From: Sitta carolinensis
Taxonomy: Eukaryota > Chordata > Aves > Passeriformes > Sittidae
NCBI GenBank assembly: GCA_032173965.1
Contig: CM063284.1
Coordinates: forward strand, 131,245,125-131,309,124
DNA length: 64,000 bases
Direction: 5' to 3'
The notes under the pieces are model-generated. The model had not been told where the DNA came from. It saw only the letters and a program-made list of their open reading frames with translations, and did no database searches. This document shows positions 36,901 to 48,543 of the stretch, piece after piece. Position 1 is the first letter of the stretch. Each line of letters opens with the position of its first letter. The position numbers were made by a program, and so were the translations under genes.

Positions 36901-39900
36901 TTTCCCCTCATCAGTACTTTGATCCAGAGTATGGATCAAATTTGTCTTATCCTGATTTGTGAAAGAAAAATGGTATTTTGGTTTTTTCTAAAGAAAAGCA
37001 GTAATACACTTGCTACATGGTTATAAAGATAAAATTATGTCTGCTAGATTAGCTGATCCCCTTCAGATATAAAGAAATGGACTTCTGCACCTAAACAGAC
37101 CGGCCAATGAAGAGCAGGGTCAGTTGTCCAGAGTGGTGATTTCCACACCGTGTTTGCTAGGCCAGTGAGAGGTCCACAGCACCCTTCAGCAGGTTTCATG
37201 TCTACAAGCAACATGTGTCCAGTCCTTACAAGATGTAGTGCCTTTTTGGTGTTTGAAGTTGTGGGGTTTTTTTCTAAGTAGACTTAGTCCCCATTGCATC
37301 TTAGAAGTTTTTGTGTTTGTTTTTTTTCTTGAAGAACTCTGTTCTTGTAAACTGGGCATGTACTTCATTTCACTTAATTTCATTTCATTTCTTTGGAAAG
37401 ATCTGAAGTGAATGCATGAAACTGGTAGTGATTATAGTGAAAGCTGTAGAACACTATTCTAAGCAATAACCTTCTTCCTGTTCCTTAGGAATATGACACA
37501 TGCAGCTTCATGGTTTTGAAAATAACTATGTAAGGAGAAAAGCTAATTCAGGGGACATTCCTTTAGATATTACATGATACCAGAAGAAACAGCAAAAATT
37601 AAATGATACTGCACAAAATTAAAACAGAGGGGAAAGGAGGCCAAGAAGGAAATGTACTTGGCTCCTATTCCATGGAAGCTGCTGCAAAACATAAATGCCC
37701 CTGTCTGCGTTAAATTTCATTTTTCAACAAAACGTACAGTGCTTTGTCTCTTGCTTGTATATGTGTGATTCCACTAATAATATGAAGTAATGGGAACTAC
37801 ATGGAGCACTCACTAAGTTTATGAATCGCTTGCTACAGCCAGTTAAAATTAATCCAAAGATTCTTATATCCAACCCAGTTCTTAAACTTGAGTGCTTAAA
37901 TTCTTTAACTTTAGGGCTTAAGACATTATCGGGTTAAACATTCTGAGTTATTTTAGCAGCAAATCAGAGGGGAAAGTATGTGACAAAAGTGAACCCAACC
38001 CATGATGCTTCCGTGGAGTGCAGATAAGATTCCTGTTTAGTTTTGGTTTAATTCATTGTATATTTATACAGTAAGAGCTGACCGGAGATCTCTAAATTCT
38101 GCAGATGTGGACTGTTGAGCCTGTGGGATGCTTTCTGCTGTAAGAAACTAATTCACAGCCTCAACATACATGTGTATGTGTTATTTCTTCACATAAATGC
38201 AACCCTGCCAAGTTCTCTGTCCTCAGACATAATCCTGTCAGAAAGTAGAATTAATGTAACTGAAGTCTGCACTGCAGTTGAAATAAGAATTATGTCACAG
38301 TAACTACATCTTGTATTAGACATACTGTACTGGTATAGTACGGGGGAGATGAAAACTTCTATGCAGCAGATGAAGGTAGGAAGTGGGTGCAAATTACATT
38401 TTTTTGAATTACCACATTATTAGTTAAAACAGAAGCACAATCCTAGCCAAGCTTTTGTAAGGATACAGGGTAATCAAACACCTATCCATTTATTTACCTA
38501 TCAGCTTTCTATTCAAAACATAAAATTGCTATATAAAGATAAATATATTGTGTTTGGAAAGAGAGAAAACAAAGCGTTTACAGCCTGCAAAATCACCTAT
38601 TTCTTCCTTATGAAGTGTGTAGATGCATACTGCAATCTTTGTGCCTCAAGGCAATATTAGCAATGGTGTGTTTTGCCTCCCAGTAGTTCTTGTTTCAATA
38701 GCTGAGAGGTCACCCATGAACTCTACACCAAATCTCAAAACTTCAACTTTCATCTTAATCTTTCAGCTGTTGGCCTTTCCCCACAGTAGCTGCTTTTTCA
38801 GATTCTGGGGTTATGCATGGTAGAACACCCTCTCTCTGTAGTTTAGAGCCTTGGTAGCGTGGTTTGCGCTGAGGTTGTGTCTCCCCAGCCCTAGCAGAGG
38901 TCCTGGAGTCTGAGAAAGAGGGATCTGATCAGCAGCCATATCCCTGCCCAGACAGTTGCTCCCTGTAGCAGCTGTTATCCCTTAAACAGCCCCAGCTAAT
39001 GAGCCATGAGGACTAGCTGGGACTGTGACAGACCTCAGGGATTTATGTCCTAATCTGAGTATGCTCATCTGCAGCCAATTATCATGGAGATCAGAAAGTT
39101 TGGATTTTGGTCTGTGCTAGAAGTTTTTAACCACAGAACAACATTCTGCTTGCCAACTCATGTATTTAGTATTCATTATTAATTTTCATGTATCAAAATT
39201 ACATTCACTTTTAAGCCACCTAAGGAATATTTCTGTAATTTAAGTTATATGGAATATAATTCAATTTCCAGCATCACAAGAAGTTGTATTTCTTTAATAT
39301 ATTTAGTATATTTAATAGATTATTTTATACATTTTAATGTATTTCCTCTAACAAAGCCTTTTCACTCTTTCCTCCTTGTTCCCTTCTTTCTTTGTTTTGT
39401 TTTCTTATTCTTTCAATTTGTCCCCACCTTTTTTTCTTCTTTTCCCTTTTTTTTAAGGTAATTTGTAATTTTTCCACAGGGTGAAAGACTATCTGCTGTT
39501 ACAGAAAAAACTGACTCATGAACTAAACATCAAATGATCTCTGTATTTCTGAATTTGTTTGTTACAACCCCCACAAATTACTGTGAAATACCATTTCTGT
39601 TTGAAAAAGAATTTGTCTTGACAATAATTTAGTGAGGAAAATTACTGTGAGTAAATAAATTGTTGTTATATTTTCAAGGAGCTCAAGGCCTCCTCTGTGT
39701 ATTATGCCATGCAGAAAAATCAGACCAAAAGAAAGAACACTGATATTCAGCAATATGCTGGGTTTGACTTCATTTTGAGCACTTTGTCTTCTTAATTAAA
39801 AAAGTACATATGTGCAAAATTAATTTGAAAATTATGGAAACAGTATTTGTATGACTTAAGAAACATCTCATTTTATAGGCATGGGTAATCAAACACAATT

Positions 39901-42900
39901 GTGGATGAAGAAAACATACCTTAAATTGCTTTGTAACCTTGAAGACACCATCTTATTTGTACTGCTGAGGTGGGAGAACTGCTGTGTTTACCAGTGGACA
40001 TGATGTCCCACATGTTTTGGGAGACAGGGGGGAATGGCATACAGCACTATCCCCTCATGCTGTTTCTGAATTTGTTCTGGAAAAGAATCTAGTATTAAGA
40101 CCGTTACCAATAGATAGAAATATGTAGTTTCAGGTTGGCTGATCAATGAGTAATGTTAAGGTTGCTAACAGCTTTCCCTGTAAAAAAAAGATACGGACAA
40201 CTTTTAAAAAAAAAGTATAGATAGGGGTTTTTAAAATGTTAAACTAATTTCCTGAAAGCAGGACACCACAAACTCAGTAAGGTCATGTTTTTTCTCTAGA
40301 TTTTCTATGCTGCTACTAGAAGTTGTTTACTTTCTGTATCCATTCTTTCTCTAATAATTTCTCTGTCCTTCCAACAGCACTGTAAGTAGCTCAGGCAAGA
40401 TAGGAGTCTCAGATCTTCAAGGAGAAAGATATACAAAGATCACTTTCCCCCACACAATCACCTTTTTCATGTTGGTTGTGATTTGATGTTTTACAGGTGA
40501 GTGTAGGAAAAGACAGTTGCAGTCAGAGTTAGTGCTTCCAGGCTGCCTGAGGGAACAGGATGCAAAGTAGTATTACTGTGTGTACCATGAGTTTCTCCAT
40601 TATGGCTCAGAAGATGAATTCCTCATCTCTCATGGGTGTAAGCTATCCTTAGCTGAGAGCACATAACGTTTGTTTCTGTCAGGAAGTGGTGGGTAGATTT
40701 TCATGTTGCCATGTGCATGGGGATATCAGGATACTTTATCCCTCCATCTAGGTCTTCCACTGCCTGTAAAGAAAGCAACCTGTTCCCTGGTCCTTCTGAC
40801 CATGAAAGTGGGTTTGACACATGCCAGGAAACCGAACAGCTGTCTCAGAACAGCTGAAATATGCAGAAAGAACTAAGGAACTTGAGACTATCCCTACACC
40901 ATACTTTGGCTTCATCTTGGAGGAGCACAGAAGTATTGGTAAAGAACTGAAGAAATTGACTAGGAGTCAGTTCTGGGACTCTGGATTTAGAGAGACTTAA
41001 TGTTAGTAATTACCTTGTTATTTTGAAAAGCATGACAGAGAAGGAATAGAAATAGTGAGGTGAAATGAGAACAAAGTAATATATCCTCCTGCAGTGACTA
41101 ATAATGAAGTATTTCCATGTAGAAGGAAATGAAAATCTCTGGACAAGAGCCTCCTGCTGTACAGTTCTCCCAGAAATTTTGGAAGTTTAGAAAAGATTTT
41201 GTCAGAGGCAATAAAGAAATGTCTGGAGGCTGTGTTCCATTTAGAGATGGTTCCCAGATGAAGAAATTTGTAAGGAAAAATAGGTGAGCTGCCAAACTCA
41301 TAATGAATGTTTGGGTTAGGGCCATAGGCCTGTGTGTTTGGGGAAAGATTCAGGGCAAGGATGGGGCCAGAGAGAACAGGGGCAGGTCTTGAATCCATAG
41401 CCTGTCCCAGAGCTGGGAAGAGGTGGTGTCACCTGCAGAACCAAGTACAGCATGTATGTGTGCTGGAAAGGGGTATTGGGCAGTTTCTTCCTGTTTACTT
41501 CAGGAACTAGGTATGATTATATCTGAAATGTATCGCACCATACTTTGTCCATCTTTGAATTAAAATTAAAAAAAAAACAAAAGGAGTGGAAGCTATCTTG
41601 CTCAGAATGTCTCACCAGAGACAAGAAGTGCTTGGAATAACTGCTCTTCTTCATTTATTCTTTCCAACAATCACGAAATGTGATTGCCAAAGCATTTTGC
41701 ACTTGGTATGTTTATGAATTAATTGGAAATTCGGCTACTCTCGTATAATTTTTTGACAAGAAGATTAAACCTTCTTGATAACCTAGGAAATCTTTTGGAA
41801 TTATCTGAGGACATGTCAAATACAATCTTTCTGGCTGGATATTCAGCTAGGGAAAACAGAATTCTGGACTTCAGTAAAAAAATATGGCACCAACACATTC
41901 ATGCGTCTTTTAACAGATTTCATAGGAGTTATGCAGAGATTTATAAGAAAAGAAGTTGTAAAAAGAAGATGGGCAAGTAATATTGAGGGCTCGAGGGAAA
42001 ATGAAATAATAAAATGGTAAAGAATGGAGAGACATTTAGGAAGAAGTTGTAAAATATGCTATCAGGGAGATTAGTTTTCTTCCTCTTCTATTTAATTTTG
42101 AGTGAAGACTTGTTCTGTTACTCAAAGATAAAATCTAAAAATAAACATGGTATTACTGCTGGCAGTGTCACAGAACATGTAATTTTTGTATATGCATTAC
42201 TGTTGAGTGAGTTAAGAAACAAAATATTAAAATTACCATTAAAGCCTGCTCAGGCAATAATTATTCTATGATCTCATTTTTTCTAAACTGATTTGATCCT
42301 TCCTTTTTGCTTGAATTGTCATACTCCATAACAACATCTTCATGGAGCTAATATTTAGTTGTTATCAATTACCTTTTCAAGTCTAAACTTTGCTGTAGTG
42401 TTGACCAAACTGAGCTAACCTCCTTTTGCTTTGCATACAACAGTAGCCTTCTTTAACCTTTATCCATTCTCCTCTATTAGGATAAAGATCTACATAACCA
42501 AATAAGTAATATCTAGATTAAGAAGAAGAAAAAAGTATTAAGGAGTCATAAAGTTGTAGGACAAAACTAGAAAATAACTAACTCATTTTTAAACAAACAC
42601 CTTTTCCAAGACAGCCAGCTTGCAAAAACATTTGAAAAATCACCATCTAAAACTTCTGTCCTTTGAGTGTGTTCGGTTTGAATATCCCGAGATTGAAATG
42701 TTTGAGGAAACAAAACAGTGCTGGGCACATTCTTGGGCATTGCAACTCCACCATTATTGTTGCTGCCAAACGGCTTTAGCTGTCTCTGGCCCACAGTGAG
42801 CAGCAATCCCCATGCATGGTTCAGAAGGTACAGAGAATAATCCCTACATGGGTTATTCCCAGGAACTCATCCCATGTCATACCTGAGGACTGCTTGAGAA

Positions 42901-44173
42901 ACAGGAACTGTTCTAATGGTTTAACAACCTAGAAGAGTCAATTTGAATGCCCAAGAAAGTTCCCTAGGGCTACTTTAGTTGTATTAAGGGAATGAAACAT
43001 TAGTGAAAAATGAGAGGACAGAAGCACGCTCTCAGACACAGACCCTGGGTGGGTGAGCAAAATCAAAGCACTGTGAGATTTGTCAAAGCCAAAATGGGCT
43101 GAGCATAATTTGCTTTGAGAAACAAATGGAAGGAAACCTGCAGTCATCAGATAAAATGATTTAGCTAAATTTTCAGCTTTTGAGGAAATTAAGATGCTCA
43201 AAATTATTTTAAGCTTTGTTTTATGTATCTCTCAGTCATTGGATCCCAGCTGGATTGTTCCCAGTAGAACTGAAATTTCCTTGCTTTGTTACTTTTCCAA
43301 AGGTGGCATCACTGTAACTGTCATTTACAAAGTGGATATTGAGTAGAGGAGGAGAATATATTTACTACTGACTTGATCTTTCTTTCTGTCTTTGTCTTCC
43401 CTCTCCTGGCTTCCCCTTTGAATAATGCAACTCATGCTGAGGGTTTTTTTAACTTTTGTGTTGGCAATACAAGACCTCTGCTGACTTAGAAGTAGGTTTA
43501 TGGATGAGTAGCTCTTTTCAATGAGTGTGTCAATTTTCATAAGAGTGAAAGGGAATTGCTTTTGATTATGAAGATGTTGGCCAAAGTTCTGAGAAAATTC
43601 ACAATTCGAAATGAGAGCTGGTCAGAGGAATAGATTATAGTTTACAGGATAAATGGAGGAGCATGTAACTGCTAAAAGCTATCACTGCAAATTTATCAGA
43701 GGGGATGAGAATTTATATCTATTAGTCATTACTACTGATTGCCACGCTTTAAAATACCACCAAGATGGATTTTTTATCTGTAGAATAGTTATATTTTGTT
43801 TTTCACTGAGCCCGAGTTAAATCAATTTTAATAATGACAGAATTTTTTTAAAAAATCATACCGAATCAAAAGACAAAGATTTTAAATACATCTTAATTTG
43901 GAAATGTTTGGTATTTCTATAGATAGAACTTCTCTGGTCAAAGTAGTTTTGAAATACACTGTGTTCCATTCAGCTTAAGAGATTATTCTAAGTAATTCAG
44001 CACAATGTGATGTGTCTCTGGTTCTACTATCCACCAAGGCTCTCCAGGCTTTTTCCCACCAAGATTCATTCCAGACTTCAGAGTAGATGAATGAGTCTCT
44101 TCAGACTGGGATCCAAATCTTTATATTCCAATTAAAAGGATTTAACACCATGGCTCTAGTTTTGACTTGCTTT

Positions 44174-45345
44174 CACAGAATCACAGAATGGACAAAGCTG
44201 GAATGGAGCACAGTGGGTCATCTGGTCCAGCCTCCCTGCTCAAGCAGGGTCATCCCAGAGCACATGGCACAGGATTGCATCCAGGCTGTTCTTGATTATC
44301 TCCAGTGAGGGAGACTTCACAGCCTCTCTGGGAAGCCTGTTCAACTGCACCCCCACAAATAAAGTTTTTCCTTATGTTCAGGTGGAACTTCCTGTGCATC
44401 AGTTTCTGCCCATTTCTTGTCCTATTGCTTAGCACCACAGACAAGAGCCTGGTCCATCCTCTTGTCACCTTCCCTTCAGAGACTGATAGACATTGGTGAG
44501 GTCCCCTCTCAGTTCTCTTCTCAAGGCTGAACAGGCCCAGCTCCCCCAGCCTTTCCCCATAAGAGAGATGTTCCAGTTCCCTCATGATCTTTGTAGCCCT
44601 CCTCTGGACCCACTCCAGCAGCTCCAGGTCTCCCTGTCCTAAGGAGCTGTGAACTGCATAAAGCACTCCAGGTGGAGCCTCACTAGGTCCAAGCAGAGGG
44701 ACAGGATCACCTCCCTGGACCTGCTGCCAATGCTCTTCCCAGGGCACCCCAGGATACTTTTGTCTTTCTTGACCGTAAGACACAGTGCTGGCTCATGGAC
44801 AGTTTGTTGTCCATCGGGATCCCATAGTTTCCAGCAGGTCATCCCCCTGCATTCACCTTTGTTGAGTTTCACATGCTTCTTCTCTGCCCATCTCTCCAGC
44901 TTGTCCAGGTCATTCTGAAAGGCTGCACAGCACTCTGGGGTATTGGCTGCTCCTCCCACCTTTGTGTTTTTGGGGAACTTGCTGAGGAGGCCTCTGCCCC
45001 TTCACACAAGTTATTGGAGAAAAGTTAAACAATACTGGGATCAGTACTGAACCTTGGGGGACACCACCAATGACAGACCTCCAACTGGACCCTGTGCCAC
45101 TGATTCCAACCCTCTGGGAGCTGCTGCTCAGCCAGTTCTTAAACCACCTCTCTGTCCACTCACCCGTTCCACACTTCCTGAGTTTGCCTGTGAGGATGTT
45201 GTGAGAGACAGCGTTGAAAGCCTTGCTGAACTCAAGGTACCCAATATCCACTGCTCTCCCCTCATCCATCCAGGCAGTTGTTTCATCATAGAAGGCAATC
45301 AGGCTGGTCAAGCATGATTTACCTTTAGTGAATCTATGCTGAAAT
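44174..45345 (-). mobile_element. CR1 LINE, 5'-truncated, reverse-transcriptase remnant
   Basis: The longest transposon in the window, in minus orientation, with its 3' end at 44174 (cacagaatcacagaatgg). Read on the minus strand it encodes decayed reverse-transcriptase blocks: YLEFSKAFNAVSHNIL (family pattern YLDFSKAFDxVSHxIL) and GVPQGSVLIPVLFN (family GVPQGSVLGPVLFN). LSKFPKNTKVGG follows where the family has LSKFADDTKLGG. Further on come the DLDKLERWAEK block and LNIRKNF near the 3' end. The open frame is broken into pieces, and the FADD catalytic pair is replaced by FPKN, so the copy cannot be active. CR1 is a non-LTR retrotransposon that is abundant in birds. Confidence 0.92.
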
Positions 45346-47146
45346 GTTTCAAGAGAAATAAAATAGCAGCCATTTTACCCTTCTCCCTTATCTGTCCTTT
45401 CCCTCATATGCACACACATATTCTTAGCCTTTTTCTCTGTAATTATACTTCTTTCCTCTTGGTCTGCTCCCACAAATCATAACTTAGCATTATCTTTGTA
45501 TTGCTGGAATCATTCATGTTATATTAGTAAAGATAATTTGTGATATTTTTTTAATATATAAGGATAATTATAATTACGATAATAACGTAGAAAATAGTTA
45601 TGTCAGGATATCTGTATCCCATTAGAACTGTAATTTTGTTTCTGCTCAGCTTGGCTTATATTCAGCCTGCTCTGATTTTGAAAGAATAAGCAACCCGAGC
45701 ATATTCCTACGCTTATGAATAAAGCTGTACTGTAGACTGCACATGAATAAATCCAGGCAGTCATTTTTATTGTCATTAAAGAGCATTTTTATTCTATGCC
45801 AAAAATGTTCTTAGTAATCTATGAAAGAGGCCACTGAGTTAACAAGTGCAAACAGGCATCTTTCTCACCCCCTGCCTTGGCAGAAGTGCATGATGAGTTT
45901 GTCAGCAGTCGCAAGCGAACTTTTTTAAACTTTGTTTAAAGGACAGTCTACAGAGAGACACTTTTCCAATTGAGTCCTTGATTGGCCCACTTGTACTAGT
46001 GAAGTACAACATGACCTTTGATTATACAGTCAAACACTGCTTTTCCACCAAACATTTGCCTCATTCACTGCACAAGATGGATGACAGTGCTCTGGGAATT
46101 GAATTGGGTTTGGCAATAAGGGAAACTACTGATTAGGGGTGTCTCATCTTAGTAAAGTGAGGATGCCACTGCAGGCTGATGAACGTTCTTGCCATCTTTA
46201 ATCTTTCAAGCCAGGCGTACAAACACAACTAGCAACCTCATAGGTTTGTTCTTAGCCACAGGAATTTAAGATGAGCAGACACAATGATTGAAACCATAGG
46301 TCTATCTAACCCTATGTTTTCTCTCTGACAGAGGTCAAAAGTAGATGCATGTAGAATAATTTAAGGACAAGAAAATGCCATCTGTTGACCCTAAACTTCA
46401 ATGAGCTTTTATAACTCAGGGATTTCCTAATTCGGAGGAGTCTTCAGTATACACATTAAACCTCTGTCGATTTCTTTTCATCCCATCAGAGTCTTTTTCC
46501 ATATGCTGTCTTCTGTGGCAAGTCTGATAGCTCACCTTATAGGCTTGCCTCAAGCCTGCCATGTGCTGGCTTCCTCTGAATGGTCAGTACCTATCCATTC
46601 TCATCATGCAACTCATGCATGTGGCTCATATTCCTAATATTCTTTCAGAGAAGGGTGCTGAGCCAGAGGACATACCCAGGGTCCCAGAAAGCTCGTAGGA
46701 TGCCCAGAAGGCAGCCAGCCTTCACTTTTGCTACTGTCCATAATAGCTTGGCCTGCCTATCTGTGCCATTGTCAGATAGAGACGTAGTGTGTCTGTAATA
46801 TTTCTGCTTCAGTGACTCTTGGAAAAAAAGACTTCTGATGGCTGACATAGATTTCAGGGAGTGTTCAGTATAAGTGTTTTTTTGTCTGAGTGGAGTGCCA
46901 CTGTAGACAGCAGGATTTTCTCTCTGATGCAACCATAGAATTTCTCTGTGATGCTGAGCTGGTCAAATGCATTAAACTTTCCCCAGATGGGTATTAATTA
47001 CATATTTGAAATCATGACATTTGAGCTGTAGAACTGCTGAGCACTCACAGCTGCAGTTGACGTCATTGAGAACAGTACTTTGTACATGTGAAGTGCTGCT
47101 TACTGCCGATTTCCTTGAAAAATCAGTCCCTTCACATCTCTTATCA

Positions 47147-47195
47147 GTCAATTAACATCAATTAACAGATTATCAATTAATTATCAATTAACAGA
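47147..47195. repeat. Imperfect AATTAA/ATCAATTAACAGAT repeat
   Basis: The motif (a)tcaattaa occurs four times in about 50 bases: gtcaattaac, atcaattaacagat, atcaattaat and atcaattaacagat. The two 14-base copies are identical. Confidence 0.8.
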
Positions 47196-47490
47196 TGTTT
47201 TTGACCTGTATTTCTTTGGGTTTTGTTTTCCCTGTTTCTAATGAAATACTTATACCCCTCTGACTTATCACAGTATTAGATTTCTAAATTCTCAGGCCCT
47301 GCCACTCAGAGCATCACAGTGCAGCCCACGTAAATAGTTAACTGTCATTCTGAGAGGATTTCCAGCCTGCATGGGGAATGAGGTGAAAATTTCAACAATG
47401 ACATAACACAGTAACTCACAAGTACCTGAAGAGTGACATTTGAGGGCATGTAGTGGTAGAACAAGAAGTAATTAACTAATAATAAACTAA

Positions 47491-47719
47491 AGGAGGCCAG
47501 ATTTAGATTAGACATAGGGAAGGAATTCTTTACTTGAACAGGCTGCCCAGAGTAGTTGAGGATGTCCCATCCCTGGCAGTGTTTAAGGCCAGGTTGGATG
47601 GGACTTTGAGCAACCTGATCTAGTGGAGGGTGTCCTGCTTACAGCAGGGGGGTTGAACTACATATTTCCAACCCAATGTCCTTTCCAACCCAAGCTACTC
47701 TCTGATTGTGTGATTCTGT
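47491..47719 (+). mobile_element. CR1 LINE 3' fragment
   Basis: Plus-oriented CR1 3' end: aggaggccagatttagatta, then aggaattctttac, ggctgcccagag, a block reading ccaggttggatgggactttg, and the terminal tgattgtgtgattctgt. Compared with the usual element it seems to lack about 20 bases after the 'ttctttac' block. It ends about 255 bases before the vWA exon. Confidence 0.9.
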
Positions 47720-47973
47720 CTTACCATTCCATTGCCATTAACCATTCTGGGAACTTACCTCACAAATACACACAAAAAAATAATGATCAAGTGTCAGGCA
47801 GTTTTCTTATTTACCGAAGAACAGATTTATATTGCTCAAGTAGTCTTAATTATGGTATCTCCTATTTTTCCCGAATTTTCACAGCACTTGTCGGGGTGTT
47901 TGTTTAGACAGTAAACCTGAACCTATTTGCCTTTTGAAATTGTGAAGTATTTTTGTTTGCATTTTCTTTTTAG

Positions 47974-48543
47974 AAAACACTTGCAGCAACAAACGTCTGG
48001 ACCTTGTTTTCATCATTGACAGCTCTCGCAGTGTGCGCCATTACGACTTTGAAAAAGTGAAGGAGTTCATTTTGACCATCTTGCAGTTTCTGGACATCAG
48101 CCCCGATGCCACGCGCGTGGGTCTGATTCAGTACGGCAGCACGGTGAAACAGGAGTTTTCCCTGAAGACCTTCAGGCGGAAGCAGGACATCGAGAGAGGC
48201 GTGAAGAGGATGATGCACCTGGCCACCGGCACCATGACTGGGCTGGCTCTGCAGTATGCAGTGAACATTGCGTTTTCAGAGACAGAGGGGGCTCGACCTC
48301 TGAGGCACAACGTGCCCCGAATTATCATGATAGTGACAGATGGGAGACCTCAGGATCCTGTGGCAGAGATTGCTGCTAAAGCACGTAACTCAGGAATCCT
48401 GATTTTTGCTATAGGAGTGGGAAGAGTGGATATGAACACTCTGAAGTCCATTGGGAGTGAACCACATGAAGACCATGTGTTTCTGGTTGCCAATTTCAGT
48501 CAGATTGAAACACTGACCTCCACCTTCCAGACTAAACTCTGTG
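47974..48543 (+). CDS. MATN2: MATN2 exon 3: first von Willebrand factor A domain
   Basis: Matrilins are secreted adaptor proteins that link collagens, fibronectin and proteoglycans in the extracellular matrix, and vWA domains mediate many of these contacts. This exon is 570 bp (190 codons) and encodes a whole vWA domain, as expected. The translation opens [20 protein letters not shown], giving the MIDAS motif DSSRS; GTMTG supplies the MIDAS Thr and IVTDGRPQD the MIDAS Asp. The domain ends with [20 protein letters not shown], including a potential N-glycosylation site (NFS). The two cysteines, one near each end (ENTC and KLCG), match those that bracket matrilin vWA domains. [31 protein letters not shown] and the preceding TGLALQYA block are matrilin-2-like, so I prefer MATN2 over MATN4 or MATN1; the LAPTM4B neighbour agrees. 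Acceptor ttttag and donor G|gtaaga are clean and the exon is phase 1-1. The open frame continuing into the intron to 48674 is not coding. Confidence 0.95.

Larger units (their letters stand above)
33977..47973 (+). other. MATN2: MATN2 intron 2 (phase 1)
   Basis: A 14.0-kb intron from gtaagt (33977) to the acceptor ttcttttttag (ends 47973). Besides the CR1 elements at 44174-45345 and 47491-47719, I see only AT-rich intron sequence, with an A-run near 41569-41577 and an AATTAA-type repeat near 47147-47195. Open frames such as 41723-41980 (85 codons) have no recognisable domain. Confidence 0.7.

Noticed and set aside
41723..41980. 85-codon plus-strand open frame in MATN2 intron 2
   Set aside because: No splice sites in matching phase, no recognisable domain, and matrilin-2 has no exon between the leader and the first vWA domain.
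47970..48328. Two minus-strand open frames opposite the vWA exon
   Set aside because: They are shadows of the strongly coding plus-strand vWA exon.
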